Assembly (NCBI RefSeq): GCF_014651535.1
Contig: NZ_BMXB01000001.1
Location: 1-64,000 of the forward strand
Length of the DNA stretch: 64,000 bases
Source of the DNA: Salinimicrobium marinum
GTDB lineage: Bacteria > Bacteroidota > Bacteroidia > Flavobacteriales > Flavobacteriaceae
Direction: 5' to 3'
This document shows, piece after piece, positions 25,827 to 35,627 of this stretch; within the stretch, counting starts at the first letter, position 1, and each line of letters begins with the position of its first letter. Below the pieces are notes generated by a model. It was given only the letters and a program-made list of their open reading frames with translations. It made no database searches and had not been told where the DNA came from. The translations under genes were made by a program, and so were the position numbers.

Positions 25827-26021
25827 TCAATCCTCCACAATGTTTTGTACTCTTCCCACTTCGCCGCTTTCCAGCCGCACTTTAATCCCGTGGGGATGTG
25901 ATGGAGATTTTGTAAGAATGTCACGAACCACTCCTTCCGTAAGTTTTCCGGTTCTTTGATCCTGCTTCTGCACAATTCTCACTTCGGTTCCGGGGGAAAG
26001 TTCCCTATGCAATGGCTTCAT
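25827..26021 (-). CDS. YwbE family protein
   Basis: A 64-residue basic protein of the YwbE/DUF2196 family. It contains PGTEVRIVQKQDQRTGKLTE, a phrase repeated through the family, and ends in an SH3-like strand set (GIKVRLESGEVGRVQ). No function is established. It is a single gene in a gap between convergent and codirectional neighbours; 25682-25826 upstream shows no other feature. Confidence 0.85.
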   Translation of the reverse strand: MKPLHRELSPGTEVRIVQKQDQRTGKLTEGVVRDILTKSPSHPHGIKVRLESGEVGRVQNIVED

Positions 26022-26106
26022 ATTTTAAATATCTTAAAATTTATGTTGCTTTAAATTTCAAAGCAACAATCAGGACACTCCATCACAGCATCACTTCTTC
26101 ACAGCA

Positions 26107-26754
26107 TTACCCCTGACTAATCTCTATTAAAGCAGATTTAATAGGTTCATCTCCTTCAATGGCTTCAAAAGTCTTGTTTTTCGCCAAAGGATCTGCAAGT
26201 GACATCACGAGTAAAAACGCCACGTCATCACGCGAAATTTCTCCACGTTCCACTTTTTCGGCTAATTTTACTTTACCCATTCCGAGGTCATCGGTAAGTG
26301 CTCCGGGACGAACTATGGTGTAATTAAGTCCGCTGTTACGAAGATATTTATCGGCTTCAGCTTTGGCTTTCAGGTAATGTTCAAGTTCTTTATGTGAAGA
26401 GGGCTCATCGGCGCCCATAGCACTAAGCATCACAAATTTCTTCACTCCGGCTTTTAAGGAAGCATCAATGATCTTGATTGCTCCTTCTTCATCTACCGCG
26501 GTAGTTTTGTCAGGTCCTGTATGCCCGCCCGAGCCGGCTGCAAAAATAACTTTATCAACGCCTTTTAATGCGGAAGAAAAATCATCCTGCTCAAGGTCGG
26601 CCAGGACAGATTCCACGTCCATATCATCAAATACAGGCTTCTGTTCCTTTTTTCTAATCATTGCCACAGGTTCAAAACTCTGTGAATTATTCAGTATTTC
26701 TATAATGCGTTTTCCGGTGCTTCCGTTGGCACCAACTATTAAAATCTTTTCCAT
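26107..26754 (-). CDS. NAD(P)-binding SDR / NmrA-like protein
   Basis: A 215-residue Rossmann protein with the nucleotide site GANGSTG (about 8-14) and VRPGALTD in the position where atypical SDRs hold the substrate. There is no classical YxxxK; NSGLNYTIVRPG is the typical stretch of the YwnB/HSCARG group. Activity may be a reductase or redox sensing. A single gene with no informative neighbours. Confidence 0.85.
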   Translation of the reverse strand: MEKILIVGANGSTGKRIIEILNNSQSFEPVAMIRKKEQKPVFDDMDVESVLADLEQDDFSSALKGVDKVIFAAGSGGHTGPDKTTAVDEEGAIKIIDASLKAGVKKFVMLSAMGADEPSSHKELEHYLKAKAEADKYLRNSGLNYTIVRPGALTDDLGMGKVKLAEKVERGEISRDDVAFLLVMSLADPLAKNKTFEAIEGDEPIKSALIEISQG

Positions 26755-26863
26755 GGTCTAAATTTTTAATCTGAAATAGAAATATAAGGATCAAAAGAGG
26801 AACTGCCAACCCTGTGGCCGGAATAACAATTTATTAACGTCCATTATTTCTGAAACAAGAATC

Positions 26864-28675
26864 TTAATGAGAATTATTGTTAGCTGAAACCTTCTTTTCC
26901 AGTTCCTTCTGAAATTCCTCCAGAACCGGTTTGACCGTACTCTCCGGAAGGTCTGCAATTCGAATGTACATCAACCCATCCACGGCATCGTTGAATAAAG
27001 GATCTACATTAAATGCAATTACCTTGGCATTCTGCTTCACGTATTTTTTGATAAGTACCGGCAACCGCAGGCTACCCGGTTCTATTTCATCAATGATCTT
27101 ATCAAACTTCTGAAGATCGGCTTTGGTCGAATCGAAAACAAAATCCTTGTCTCCATCCTTCAGTTTTACCTTGAACTCCTTTTTGGGCCGAACGAATTGC
27201 GCGATGTAAGGATCATAATAATGGGATTTCATGAATTCGATCATCAGAGATTTTGAGAAATTCGTGAATTTATTACTGATGCTCACTCCGCCAATTAAAT
27301 ACTTATGCGACGGAAAACGCAGGGTACAATGCACAATTCCTTTCCAGAGCAAAAACAGCGGCATAGGTCGCATTTGGTAGTCTTTGACAATAAAAGCTCT
27401 GCCCATTTCGATGGACTGGCTCATCATTTCATGCAGTTCCTGGTCAAACCTGAAGAGATCCTGAAGATAAAATCCGTTGATGCCGAATTTCCCATAGATT
27501 TCCGATCCCATGCCCATACGATAGGCACCGACAATCCTGTTGGTCTCATTATCCCACAGGAACATGTGGTAATAATAATCATCAAAAGCATCCAGATCAA
27601 TCTGTTTGTTGGTTCCTTCACCAATTTCCCGGAATGTGATTTCCCGTAATCTTCCAATTTCCTGCAGGATATTGGGAATGATCTCTTTTTTAGCCAGGAA
27701 AACTTCATAATTCTTGCTTTCAAGCAACCTTTTGTCCATCACCCTGCAGGATTGGACTTCGGCTTTCATAAGTTCTTCATTGGTCTCCTCAATTATTTTT
27801 TGAGGAGGTTTGGCTTTTTTAAGGTTTTTGGGAATGCCTTTTAAAAAACTCTTTTTTTCGAATGTATTGGAAAGCATGTAGGTTTTTCTTCTCAGGAAGG
27901 CGGTATAGGTTTCCAGGTCTGGCATATCCTGTTGATCCTGCGGAGAAATAGCATTTCCGATACGTACTTTAATCTTCCTTTTTTTCTGAGAAAGCATTTC
28001 GCTAGGTAATTTTGCCGTGCGTAATACGTCATTTACTGAAGCGAGCCGATAGAAAAAAGTACTGTTCCTGGCATGAAAATAAATGGGAATTACTGGAACA
28101 TTGGACTTCTGGATCAATTTCATAGCTGATGCTTCCCAGGGGCGATCCACAATCATTTTATGGTCCCTGTAGGTCGAGACTTCTCCTGCCGGAAAAATCC
28201 CAAGCGGCTTTCCTTCCTGTAGATGCGCAATGGCATCTTTAATGCCTGTAAGGCTTGATTGTGCGTCCTTATGATCTTCAAAAGGATTAACGGGCATGAT
28301 GTAAGGCTTCAATGGATCTATTCTGTGTAGCAGGAAATTCGCGATCACCTTATAATCTTCCCTTTTTTGAAGCAGTAATTTCATCAGGATCATTCCGTCA
28401 ATTCCGCCTAAAGGATGATTGGAAATTGTAATGAACGGGCCGGTTTTCGGAATTCTTTTCAGGTCTTCTTCGGGTATATCGAAATCTATTTCAAAAGCCT
28501 TCAGGATGGATTCAATAAAATGAGTTCCCGACAGGTTCTTCCGTTTATCATATTCCTTATTGATAACAGAAAGTTTAGTGCTCTTAAGCACCATCCATCC
28601 TATAGAAGTTCCTAAAAAACCATATTTATCAAGGTTCATGACTTTAGCAACTTCTTTTGAACTTACGATTCCCAT
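26864..28675 (-). CDS. Two-domain acyltransferase, OlsF-like (aminolipid synthesis)
   Basis: 603 residues combining two acyltransferases. The N-terminal PlsC-type domain has NHPLGGID (H87, D93) and FPAGEVS (161-167), the active-site and glycerol-site motifs of lysophospholipid acyltransferases. The C-terminal part (about 330-560) is the GNAT-like hemolysin/OlsB fold, including FREIGEGTN and GAYRMGMG. The same two-domain order occurs in OlsF, which forms ornithine lipids from ornithine in one protein and has homologs in Flavobacterium. Ornithine, glycine or another amino acid could be the head group. It may associate with the inner membrane. Confidence 0.75.
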   Translation of the reverse strand: MGIVSSKEVAKVMNLDKYGFLGTSIGWMVLKSTKLSVINKEYDKRKNLSGTHFIESILKAFEIDFDIPEEDLKRIPKTGPFITISNHPLGGIDGMILMKLLLQKREDYKVIANFLLHRIDPLKPYIMPVNPFEDHKDAQSSLTGIKDAIAHLQEGKPLGIFPAGEVSTYRDHKMIVDRPWEASAMKLIQKSNVPVIPIYFHARNSTFFYRLASVNDVLRTAKLPSEMLSQKKRKIKVRIGNAISPQDQQDMPDLETYTAFLRRKTYMLSNTFEKKSFLKGIPKNLKKAKPPQKIIEETNEELMKAEVQSCRVMDKRLLESKNYEVFLAKKEIIPNILQEIGRLREITFREIGEGTNKQIDLDAFDDYYYHMFLWDNETNRIVGAYRMGMGSEIYGKFGINGFYLQDLFRFDQELHEMMSQSIEMGRAFIVKDYQMRPMPLFLLWKGIVHCTLRFPSHKYLIGGVSISNKFTNFSKSLMIEFMKSHYYDPYIAQFVRPKKEFKVKLKDGDKDFVFDSTKADLQKFDKIIDEIEPGSLRLPVLIKKYVKQNAKVIAFNVDPLFNDAVDGLMYIRIADLPESTVKPVLEEFQKELEKKVSANNNSH

Positions 28676-28714
28676 ACTCGGTCTAAAATTTTTTCAGCAG
28701 AATAAAGAATTTTA

Positions 28715-29965
28715 TCAGCTTTTGGTTACGATCTGGACAGTATTCCTTGCAACCTGTTTCAACAGCACCTCCTTGTCTTTTTCAAGACTTTTTATTGCTG
28801 AATCATCAAAATGACGAATTGTATAAAGAGATACCCCGGTCATATATTCTACTTTAAATCTGGCTTTTAAATGATTGATTAACTTCTCTAAGTTATTAAA
28901 TTTATTATCAACACAAACAGAAAAACTAATTGCAGAATTCTGAATAAGATCCACTTTCATCTGATATTTGTGAAATAAATTGAAGATTTCACTAATGTTT
29001 TCTTCCACCATAAAGGAAAAATCCAGAGCAGAAAGTGAGATCATCACCTGATTCTTCTTTACGATAAAGCACGGCATGTGGGGTAGCAAGGTTTGTCCTT
29101 TACTAACTGCGGTACCTTCTTTCTCTGGATGTAAAAATGATCTTACGTAGAGCGGGATTTCCTTGCGTTGCAGCGGTTGTAACGTTTTAGGATGAATAAC
29201 GGAAGCGCCGTAAAAAGCCAGCTCTATGGCTTCTTCATAGGAAATTTGATTCAGAAGAACAGTGTTTTCAAAAACTCTTGGATCACCATTTAGAACCCCG
29301 GGAACATCTTTCCAGATGGTAACGCTGGTGGCGTTAAGGCAATAGGCGAAAATTGCTGCGGTGTAATCGCTTCCTTCCCGCCCCAGTGTTGTGGTGAAAT
29401 TGTTGCTGTCTGCTCCAATAAATCCCTGGGTGACACTAAGTGAATTTTGTGCGACAGACCTGACGATCTCCTCCTGGGTTTCTTCCCATTGAACCTGGGC
29501 ATCCCTGTAGGTGCTGTCAGTTTTTACGAGGTTTCGTGCATCCAGCCACTGGTTGGGGATATTCATATTTTTTAGAAATTCACTTACTATAGTTGTGGAG
29601 ATTAGTTCTCCATAACAAACCACCTGGTCGTAAACGAAATCATATTTCGTGGATTTATTATGGGAAAGGAAATTCTCCAACTCATTAAAAAAGGAACTTA
29701 TCTTTGAATGAATACCTGCTTCCTTATTCTCAAAAAGATCAAGCAGGATCTTATGATGGTATTCCCTTACTTCATGCAGGCTGGTGCGGTAAGGCATCCC
29801 GGCTAAGTAATCTGCCACCACTATTTCTAGTGCATTGGTAGTTTTTCCCATTGCAGAAACCACGATAATTTTTTTTGCGTTTCCAGTCGTTTCCAGTACT
29901 TTCAAAACGTTTCTTACCCCGTCGGCATCTTTTACAGATGCTCCTCCAAATTTGAAAATTTCCAT
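28715..29965 (-). CDS. Aspartate kinase
   Basis: First step of the aspartate pathway to lysine, threonine, methionine and diaminopimelate. The 416 residues start MEIFKFGGASV (kinase signature) and contain TLGREGSDYTAA (about 212-223), the substrate-binding core. The C-terminal 130 residues contain ACT-type regulatory repeats. It is monofunctional, without a homoserine dehydrogenase part. Its ATG overlaps the TAA of the upstream GNAT gene by one base (TAATG). Confidence 0.93.
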   Translation of the reverse strand: MEIFKFGGASVKDADGVRNVLKVLETTGNAKKIIVVSAMGKTTNALEIVVADYLAGMPYRTSLHEVREYHHKILLDLFENKEAGIHSKISSFFNELENFLSHNKSTKYDFVYDQVVCYGELISTTIVSEFLKNMNIPNQWLDARNLVKTDSTYRDAQVQWEETQEEIVRSVAQNSLSVTQGFIGADSNNFTTTLGREGSDYTAAIFAYCLNATSVTIWKDVPGVLNGDPRVFENTVLLNQISYEEAIELAFYGASVIHPKTLQPLQRKEIPLYVRSFLHPEKEGTAVSKGQTLLPHMPCFIVKKNQVMISLSALDFSFMVEENISEIFNLFHKYQMKVDLIQNSAISFSVCVDNKFNNLEKLINHLKARFKVEYMTGVSLYTIRHFDDSAIKSLEKDKEVLLKQVARNTVQIVTKS

Positions 29966-30444
29966 TAAATTTTTTCTATGAATTTCTTGATTCCTTCTGT
30001 GTCCATTTGAACTGTATACCAGTCTTTCAATATGTTTGCACCACTACGTGCATAAAAATCTATAGCATGCTGGTTCCATTCCAAAACTACCCATTCCACT
30101 CTTTTTAGTCCCTGTTCTTCAGCAAAAGTTATCACCTTTTTGTAAAGAGCGTTCCCGAGACCGGTTCCACGTTTTTCTTCCCTTACAATAAGGTCTTCAA
30201 GATGCAGGGTTCTGCCTTTCCAGGTAGAAAAGCGGTAATAAACCAAGGCCATTCCTTCTATTTTTCCATCTACTTCGGCTACGAAACAAGTAAACAATGG
30301 ATTTTCTCCAAAACCTTCTTTTTCGAGGGTTTCGACGGTAGTTTCTACTGCATCGGGTTCGTTTTCAAAGGCAGCCAGTTCTTTGATAAGTTCCAGGACA
30401 TCTGGCATGTCTGTTCTGGTGGCTTTTCGAATGTTGATTTCCAT
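29965..30444 (-). CDS. GNAT family N-acetyltransferase
   Basis: 159 residues from ATG at 30444 (MEINIRKATRTDMPDVLELI), which is where the conserved fold begins; the frame stays open 92 codons further upstream but that part covers the divergent promoter region and the fbp start. Acetyl-CoA loop: EEKRGTGLGNALYK. It resembles diamine (spermidine) acetyltransferase-like GNATs (FENEPDAVETT), but the substrate is unproven. It leads a two-gene unit with aspartate kinase. Confidence 0.88.
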   Translation of the reverse strand: MEINIRKATRTDMPDVLELIKELAAFENEPDAVETTVETLEKEGFGENPLFTCFVAEVDGKIEGMALVYYRFSTWKGRTLHLEDLIVREEKRGTGLGNALYKKVITFAEEQGLKRVEWVVLEWNQHAIDFYARSGANILKDWYTVQMDTEGIKKFIEKI

Positions 30445-30527
30445 ACTTGTTAGTTTGGAACAAAAATAGAAATTGATTTTAAGAATAAATTGACGAAATC
30501 GTTGTAGTGGTTTAAATTTATTTGGAT

Positions 30528-30535
30528 TAGTTTTG
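30528..30535 (+). promoter_or_regulatory. Putative fbp promoter -7 box
   Basis: TAGTTTTG fits TAnnTTTG and lies 28 bases before the fbp ATG, in the gap shared with the divergent GNAT operon. Confidence 0.45.
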
Positions 30536-30562
30536 CTCCGAAACCACATGTAACACCCAGAA

Positions 30563-31564
30563 ATGGCGAAGAAAAACCAGACTTTAGGAGAATTTATAAT
30601 AGAAAACCAGGCCGAATTTCCCTTTTCTTCGGGGGAGCTTTCCAGACTGATCAACTCCATACGACTGGCGGCAAAAGTAGTGAACCACGAAGTGAATAAA
30701 GCCGGACTTGTAGATATCACAGGTGCTGCGGGAGAAACAAATGTTCAGGGGGAAGACCAGCAAAAACTGGATGTATATGCCAATGAAAAATTTATCCAGA
30801 CACTTACCAACCGCGAGATAGTCTGCGGAATCGCTTCCGAAGAAAATGATAATTTTATTACCATTTCGGGTCAAAAAGATGATCACCAGAATAAATATGT
30901 GGTCCTGATGGATCCCCTGGACGGAAGTTCAAATATTGACGTAAATGTTTCTGTGGGAACTATATTTTCTATTTACAGAAGGGTTACTCCTTTAGGGACT
31001 CCAGTACAACTGGAGGATTTCCTTCAGCCGGGGAGCAAGCAGGTGGCAGCCGGTTATGTTGTGTACGGGACTTCAACAATGCTAGTGTATACCACGGGAC
31101 ATGGCGTGAATGGATTTACACTGAATCCTGCACTGGGATCCTGGTACCTGTCACATCCAGATATGCAGTTTCCGGAACAGGGATCTATATATTCAGTAAA
31201 TGAAGGAAATTATGTACATTTTCCGAAGGGAGTGAAAGATTACATTAAATATTGTCAGCAGGAAGAGGGGGACAGGCCTTATATTTCCAGATATATTGGC
31301 TCCCTGGTCTCAGATTTTCACCGTAATATGATCAAAGGCGGAATTTATTTTTATCCTACCACCTCAAAGGCACCCAAAGGAAAGCTGCGCCTGCTTTATG
31401 AATGTAATCCCATGGCTTTTATAGCCGAACAGGCCGGAGGAAAAGCCAGTGACGGCTTCAACAGGGTTCTGGACATTGAACCCACAGAACTTCATCAAAG
31501 AATTCCTTTCTTCTGCGGGAACAGGGAAATGGTTGAAAAAGTCGAAGAGTTTATGTCACGGTAA
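30563..31564 (+). CDS. fbp: Fructose-1,6-bisphosphatase, class I
   Basis: Hydrolyses fructose 1,6-bisphosphate in gluconeogenesis. The 333-residue length is standard. Metal and phosphate motifs are visible: [18 protein letters not shown] (about 117-128) and [15 protein letters not shown] near 280-295. Single gene with a divergent neighbour upstream; the downstream TerB gene converges. Confidence 0.96.
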   Translation: MAKKNQTLGEFIIENQAEFPFSSGELSRLINSIRLAAKVVNHEVNKAGLVDITGAAGETNVQGEDQQKLDVYANEKFIQTLTNREIVCGIASEENDNFITISGQKDDHQNKYVVLMDPLDGSSNIDVNVSVGTIFSIYRRVTPLGTPVQLEDFLQPGSKQVAAGYVVYGTSTMLVYTTGHGVNGFTLNPALGSWYLSHPDMQFPEQGSIYSVNEGNYVHFPKGVKDYIKYCQQEEGDRPYISRYIGSLVSDFHRNMIKGGIYFYPTTSKAPKGKLRLLYECNPMAFIAEQAGGKASDGFNRVLDIEPTELHQRIPFFCGNREMVEKVEEFMSR

Positions 31565-31631
31565 AAAAATACTGTCTAATGTAGATTCTATAAAGTAGTC
31601 AATCTGCATTAGACAATTTTCAGTATATCGA

Positions 31632-32054
31632 TTATTTATTCAGCAAGTACAGGTAATCGTCAAAATCAATTTGTCCGCTAAAGATCTGTACAGATCTCTT
31701 AATAATGCCTTCTGCAGCAGCTGATGAAAACCCCAGTCCGATGGCATATCGCTTTACAAGTAATGCTTCTTCCTTATCGATCTGGTGGTCAGAAAATATA
31801 ATTTTAAACAGGTCATGCAGGCGCTCCAGCCTTTTTTCTGAACTGTTATAACTGCTAAGAGGAAAAGAGGTAGGATTCTCCAGCACTTTAGAATATTCGT
31901 CCTCGCTAATATCCAGTTTTTGAGCAAAACGTTTCAGTTGCGCCTCTTCTTTAGGAGTAATATCCCCATCAACGGCTGCTAAATTTACAATAGAAGCAAA
32001 ATGGCTCAAGTTACGCAGGTGCTCCCCATGCCCGAATAAATCTGAAAATGACAT
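31632..32054 (-). CDS. TerB-like protein
   Basis: 140 residues from ATG at 32054 (MSFSDLFGHGEHL); the frame extends 12 codons upstream but that part is unlike the family. It is an all-helical TerB domain with two similar acidic segments, AAVDGDITPKEEA and FSDHQIDKEEA, which bind metal in relatives. The name comes from tellurite-resistance operons, but stand-alone copies are common and no resistance function is implied. Converges with fbp. Confidence 0.82.
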   Translation of the reverse strand: MSFSDLFGHGEHLRNLSHFASIVNLAAVDGDITPKEEAQLKRFAQKLDISEDEYSKVLENPTSFPLSSYNSSEKRLERLHDLFKIIFSDHQIDKEEALLVKRYAIGLGFSSAAAEGIIKRSVQIFSGQIDFDDYLYLLNK

Positions 32055-32133
32055 AATCCTTTTTTTACTCAAATATAAATAATCTCTCACAGTACAATAG
32101 TACTTTAATGTTTTTTTAGGTTTACCCCCTCCT

Positions 32134-32212
32134 AAAGTCGGGGTCGCGCTTTCCGCTTTTAGTCCTAACAGCCTTCCAGGCCTTTGGGAGCCAATCGCTG
32201 CAATCGCTTAAA
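32134..32212. repeat. Dispersed intergenic repeat fragment
   Basis: GGGGTCGCGCTTTCCGCT, an AGGCC-type hairpin centre (CCTTCCAGGCC), then AATCGCTGCAATCGCT. It shares end blocks with 22700-22790. It lies between the TerB-like gene and the DNA-processing module. Confidence 0.4.
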
Positions 32213-32299
32213 TAAACAGGTGTATGTTTTAATGTTTTCCTAATGCAGGAAATGCCCTGCACAAAAATCCCTAACTTTAGGGAACACCTTAAAATCGGA

Positions 32300-33319
32300 A
32301 TGAAAGAACCCTTATTAGCATTTAACGAAAACGGAATTTACTGCGCACAGGCGGGGGTGTATCTTGACCCCTGGAAACCGGTGGAAAAAGCATTCATCAC
32401 ACACGGTCATGCCGATCATTCCCGCTGGGGGCACAAAAAGTACATCACTCACAACACAAATGTTCCTATCATTAAACACCGCCTGGGGGAAATAGAAGTT
32501 TCGGGAGTACATTATAACGAAACAATCACCGTCAACGGTGTCAAATTCTCATTCCATCCTGCAGGACATATCATCGGTTCTTCACAAATAAGAGTGGAGT
32601 ACAAAGGAGAGGTATGGGTTTTTACCGGGGACTATAAAACCGAAGATGACGGCATTTCGGTTCCTTATGAACCTGTGAAGTGTAACGCCTTCATCACCGA
32701 ATGTACGTTTGGTTTGCCGGCTTTTAAATGGCTTCCGCAGCAGCAGGTAATGAACGACATCAATACCTGGTGGCAACAAAATCGTGAAGCCGGAAAAACT
32801 TCCGTGCTCTTCGGGTATTCTTTAGGAAAAGCACAGAGATTGTTAAAATACCTGGATACTTCCATCGGAAAAATCTACACCCATGGCGCCATAGAGAATA
32901 TGACAGAAGTATTGCGCCCGCTGGTGGATTTTCCGCCTACCACCCGCATCACAAGAGACGTGAAAAAGGACGAAATAAAAGGAAATATTGTGCTGGCACC
33001 ACCAAGTGCTCACGGCAGCACCTGGATTAAAAAAATGGTACCCTACGAAACCGGAAGCGCCAGCGGCTGGATGGCTTTTAGAGGTGCCAGGCGACGAAGA
33101 GCTATCGACAAAGGCTTTGTACTTTCCGATCATTGCGACTGGCAGGGATTACTGGCATCCATCAAAGCCACAGGCTGTGAAAGAATCATCTGTACACACG
33201 GATATACCGAAATTTTTTCAAGGTTTTTAAACGAAATGGGCTACGATGCCCGCACCGCAGAGACCCAGTACGAAGGAGAACTGGCAGAGATGGACAGTAA
33301 AATTGAAGAAACGGACTAG
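32300..33319 (+). CDS. Ligase-associated MBL-fold DNA exonuclease
   Basis: First gene of the four-gene module found in many bacteria (exonuclease, ATP-dependent ligase, helicase, phosphoesterase) thought to act in DNA repair. The metallo-beta-lactamase motif is HGHADHSRWG, with the further metal ligands in HPAGHIIGSSQI, TGDYK and LSDHCDW; it is of the beta-CASP-like group also called mRNA 3'-end processing factor-like. The start at 32300 (MKEPLLAFNENGIY) was preferred because a -7-like TAACTTTA lies just upstream at about 32273, inside the longer frame that begins at 32243. About 339 residues. Confidence 0.9.
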   Translation: MKEPLLAFNENGIYCAQAGVYLDPWKPVEKAFITHGHADHSRWGHKKYITHNTNVPIIKHRLGEIEVSGVHYNETITVNGVKFSFHPAGHIIGSSQIRVEYKGEVWVFTGDYKTEDDGISVPYEPVKCNAFITECTFGLPAFKWLPQQQVMNDINTWWQQNREAGKTSVLFGYSLGKAQRLLKYLDTSIGKIYTHGAIENMTEVLRPLVDFPPTTRITRDVKKDEIKGNIVLAPPSAHGSTWIKKMVPYETGSASGWMAFRGARRRRAIDKGFVLSDHCDWQGLLASIKATGCERIICTHGYTEIFSRFLNEMGYDARTAETQYEGELAEMDSKIEETD

Positions 33320-33334
33320 ATTAACATGAACGTC

Positions 33335-33357
33335 ATCCTGAATTTATCTCAGGATCT
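33335..33357. repeat. REP-like repeat GTCATCCTGAATTTATCTCAGG
   Basis: Part of a small palindrome (CCTGA...TCAGG) of a class very common in Bacteroidota. A near copy (CATCCTGAACTTGTTTCAGG) lies inside mfd at 40259-40278. The rest of the gap to 33497 contains a second short inverted pair (CTCTCCTCGAAGAGAGG). Confidence 0.6.
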
Positions 33358-33497
33358 TGATAAGGGGAGACGCAATCATCGTTCTGCAAAGAATAGCTGC
33401 CTCTCCTCGAAGAGAGGTCGCAGGAGAGGATGAGTGTAATTTTTTTTAAACGAAATTAAAAATCCTCTTTCCTTTGGAGAAGGCAGGGGAAAAGAAT

Positions 33498-35087
33498 ATG
33501 AAACAATTTGCAGAACTTATAAGAGCACTGGACAGCACCAACAAAACCACAGTAAAAGTGGCTGCTCTGACCGAATATTTCAGAATTGCCGAGGAAAAAG
33601 ATAAGGTCTGGGCTATTGCCATTCTTTCCCACCGCCGGCCACCACGACCTGTGAATACCACGTTGCTGCGCACCTGGGCGAGCGAACTGGCTGATATTCC
33701 GTTATGGCTTTTTGAAGAGTCCTATCATATTGTGGGGGATCTGGCAGAGACCATTGCTTTGGTCATTCCGCCTTCTGAAGAGAATTCAGAGAAGAATCTA
33801 TATCAGTTTGTTGAGGAAATGATCGTTCTCAAAAAACTGCCTGAAGCTGATAAAAAAGGATACCTGCATGAAAACTGGCTAAAGCTGAATTATTACGAAC
33901 GCTTCGTTTTTTCAAAACTCATCACCGGAAGTTTTCGGATTGGAGTGAGTCAGAAGCTAATGACCCGTGCCCTCGCAAAAGCCACCGAAATTGATGAGGA
34001 TGTGTTGGCCTACAAATTGATGGGCGACTGGGATCCTCAAAAAATATCTTTCAATAAGCTTATTTTAGAAGAGAATGAGGAAGATTATTTGTCAAAGCCT
34101 TATCCATTTTACCTGGCGTATGCACTCGAAGATACTATAGAAGATTTAGGAAATCCGCAGGAATGGAGTGCAGAGCATAAATGGGACGGGATCCGTTCGC
34201 AGGTCATTGTACGGAATAATGAGCTTTTTGTGTGGAGCCGTGGTGAAGAACTGGTTACGGATAAATATCCTGAATTTGAAGATTTTATAGGAACCATCCC
34301 AGACGGAACTGTGATGGACGGCGAACTTTTGCCCTTTTCAGAAGGAGAGATAGGGATTTTTAATGACCTGCAAACCCGCATCGGAAGAAAAAATATTTCC
34401 AAAGCACTTCTGAAGAAAACTCCGGTGATCCTGAAGGCGTATGATCTTCTGGAATGGAAGGGGGAAGACATCCGGCAGAAGCCTTTTCGGGAGCGGCGGG
34501 AACTTTTGGAGCAATTATACTCAGATGTGAAAAAAGAAGGTTTTCCGTTGCATCTATCGGAAACAATTTCCTTCAACAAATGGGAAGAAGCCATTGCTGA
34601 ACGGGAGCGGGCAAGGGAAGTGAAGTCCGAAGGATTGATGTTGAAACGCTGGGATTCGCCTTATCTCGTCGGAAGAAAAAAGGGGGATTGGTGGAAATGG
34701 AAAGTAGAGCCGCTCACCATTGATGCCGTGCTCACCTACGCAATGCGCGGCCACGGAAGAAGATCAAATTTATTCACCGATTACACCTTCGCTCTCTGGG
34801 ACGGCAAAGAACTGGTAACCTTCGCCAAAGCCTACTCGGGACTCACAGATGCAGAATTCCGGCAGGTCGATTCCTGGATAAAAAAGAACACCCTTGAACG
34901 TTTCGGCCCAGTCCGTAGTGTAAAACCGGAACTTGTTTTCGAGATAGCCTTCGAAGGCATTGCCGAATCTAAACGCCACAAAAGCGGAGTCGCCACCCGT
35001 TTCCCCCGCATTTTCAGATGGCGGCAGGACAAGAAAATTGAAGAAGCAAATACGCTGGAGGACTTGAAGGCGTTAGTGCCGCAGTAA
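33498..35087 (+). CDS. ATP-dependent DNA ligase
   Basis: Seals DNA nicks using ATP. The 529 residues from ATG at 33498 (MKQFAELIRALDS) include a DNA-binding helical domain (1-200), the adenylation core with nucleotide-binding Lys in KWDGIR (K228), motifs EGLMLKR and KWKVEP, and an OB domain (about 415-525). It belongs to the ligase that accompanies the exonuclease and helicase genes. In an intact module the helicase follows directly; here a DUF559 gene with flanking repeats lies between. Confidence 0.93.
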   Translation: MKQFAELIRALDSTNKTTVKVAALTEYFRIAEEKDKVWAIAILSHRRPPRPVNTTLLRTWASELADIPLWLFEESYHIVGDLAETIALVIPPSEENSEKNLYQFVEEMIVLKKLPEADKKGYLHENWLKLNYYERFVFSKLITGSFRIGVSQKLMTRALAKATEIDEDVLAYKLMGDWDPQKISFNKLILEENEEDYLSKPYPFYLAYALEDTIEDLGNPQEWSAEHKWDGIRSQVIVRNNELFVWSRGEELVTDKYPEFEDFIGTIPDGTVMDGELLPFSEGEIGIFNDLQTRIGRKNISKALLKKTPVILKAYDLLEWKGEDIRQKPFRERRELLEQLYSDVKKEGFPLHLSETISFNKWEEAIAERERAREVKSEGLMLKRWDSPYLVGRKKGDWWKWKVEPLTIDAVLTYAMRGHGRRSNLFTDYTFALWDGKELVTFAKAYSGLTDAEFRQVDSWIKKNTLERFGPVRSVKPELVFEIAFEGIAESKRHKSGVATRFPRIFRWRQDKKIEEANTLEDLKALVPQ

Positions 35088-35091
35088 CCAC

Positions 35092-35238
35092 CCCGTCCTC
35101 CGGAACCCCTCCTTAAAAAGGAGGGGGCTCTTTAATTGGAGCTAAATAAAGAAGGAACTATAATTAAACCTAAAAACCAAAAGCTCCTTCCCTTGCAAAG
35201 GGAAGGTGGCATTTTTAAAGCATGACGGAAGGGAAAAC
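35092..35238. repeat. Composite palindromic repeat, left copy
   Basis: Ordered blocks: CCCCGTC at 35092, hairpin CCCCTCC/GGAGGGG (35106-35126), AT-rich spacer, hairpin CCTTCCCTT/AAGGGAAGG (35186-35206), then GACGGAAGGG at 35224. The same five blocks, in the same order and orientation, follow the DUF559 gene. Confidence 0.7.
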
Positions 35239-35255
35239 CACAAGAAAACCCACTT

Positions 35256-35621
35256 ATGAAACGCAAAATCCATAACAAAAAAGAACTGGAGGCTTTCAGA
35301 AAGAAGCTCCGAAGTCAAGGTACTTTTGCCGAGGCTTTTCTGTGGGTTTATCTACAGCAAAGAAAGCTGGAAGGACGAAAATTTAGAAGGCAACATAGTA
35401 TCGCAAATTTTATAGTTGATTTTTACTGTGCAGAGGAGAAGTTAATAATTGAACTTGATGGACTATATCACATGAATCCCACTGCAGAAGAAAAGGATGA
35501 AAGGAGAACTAAGATATTGGAAGGATTAGGATTTATAGTGATAAGATTTGAAAACAGAAGTGTGTTTGATAACTTGGATTGGGTGTTGGGGGAGATAAAA
35601 AGTAATTTTAAAAAAGAGTAA
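35256..35621 (+). CDS. DUF559 endonuclease-domain protein
   Basis: A 121-residue basic protein with a PD-(D/E)xK-like core: FRRQHSIANFIVDFYC supplies the first acidic residue and KLIIELDG the E-x-D pair, the pattern of DUF559/VSR-related nucleases. Whether it cuts DNA is untested. It sits between ligase and helicase genes of a module that is otherwise contiguous, and is bracketed by two copies of a composite palindromic repeat. That layout suggests a small insertion carrying its own gene. Confidence 0.85.
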   Translation: MKRKIHNKKELEAFRKKLRSQGTFAEAFLWVYLQQRKLEGRKFRRQHSIANFIVDFYCAEEKLIIELDGLYHMNPTAEEKDERRTKILEGLGFIVIRFENRSVFDNLDWVLGEIKSNFKKE

Positions 35622-35627
35622 GAACGA

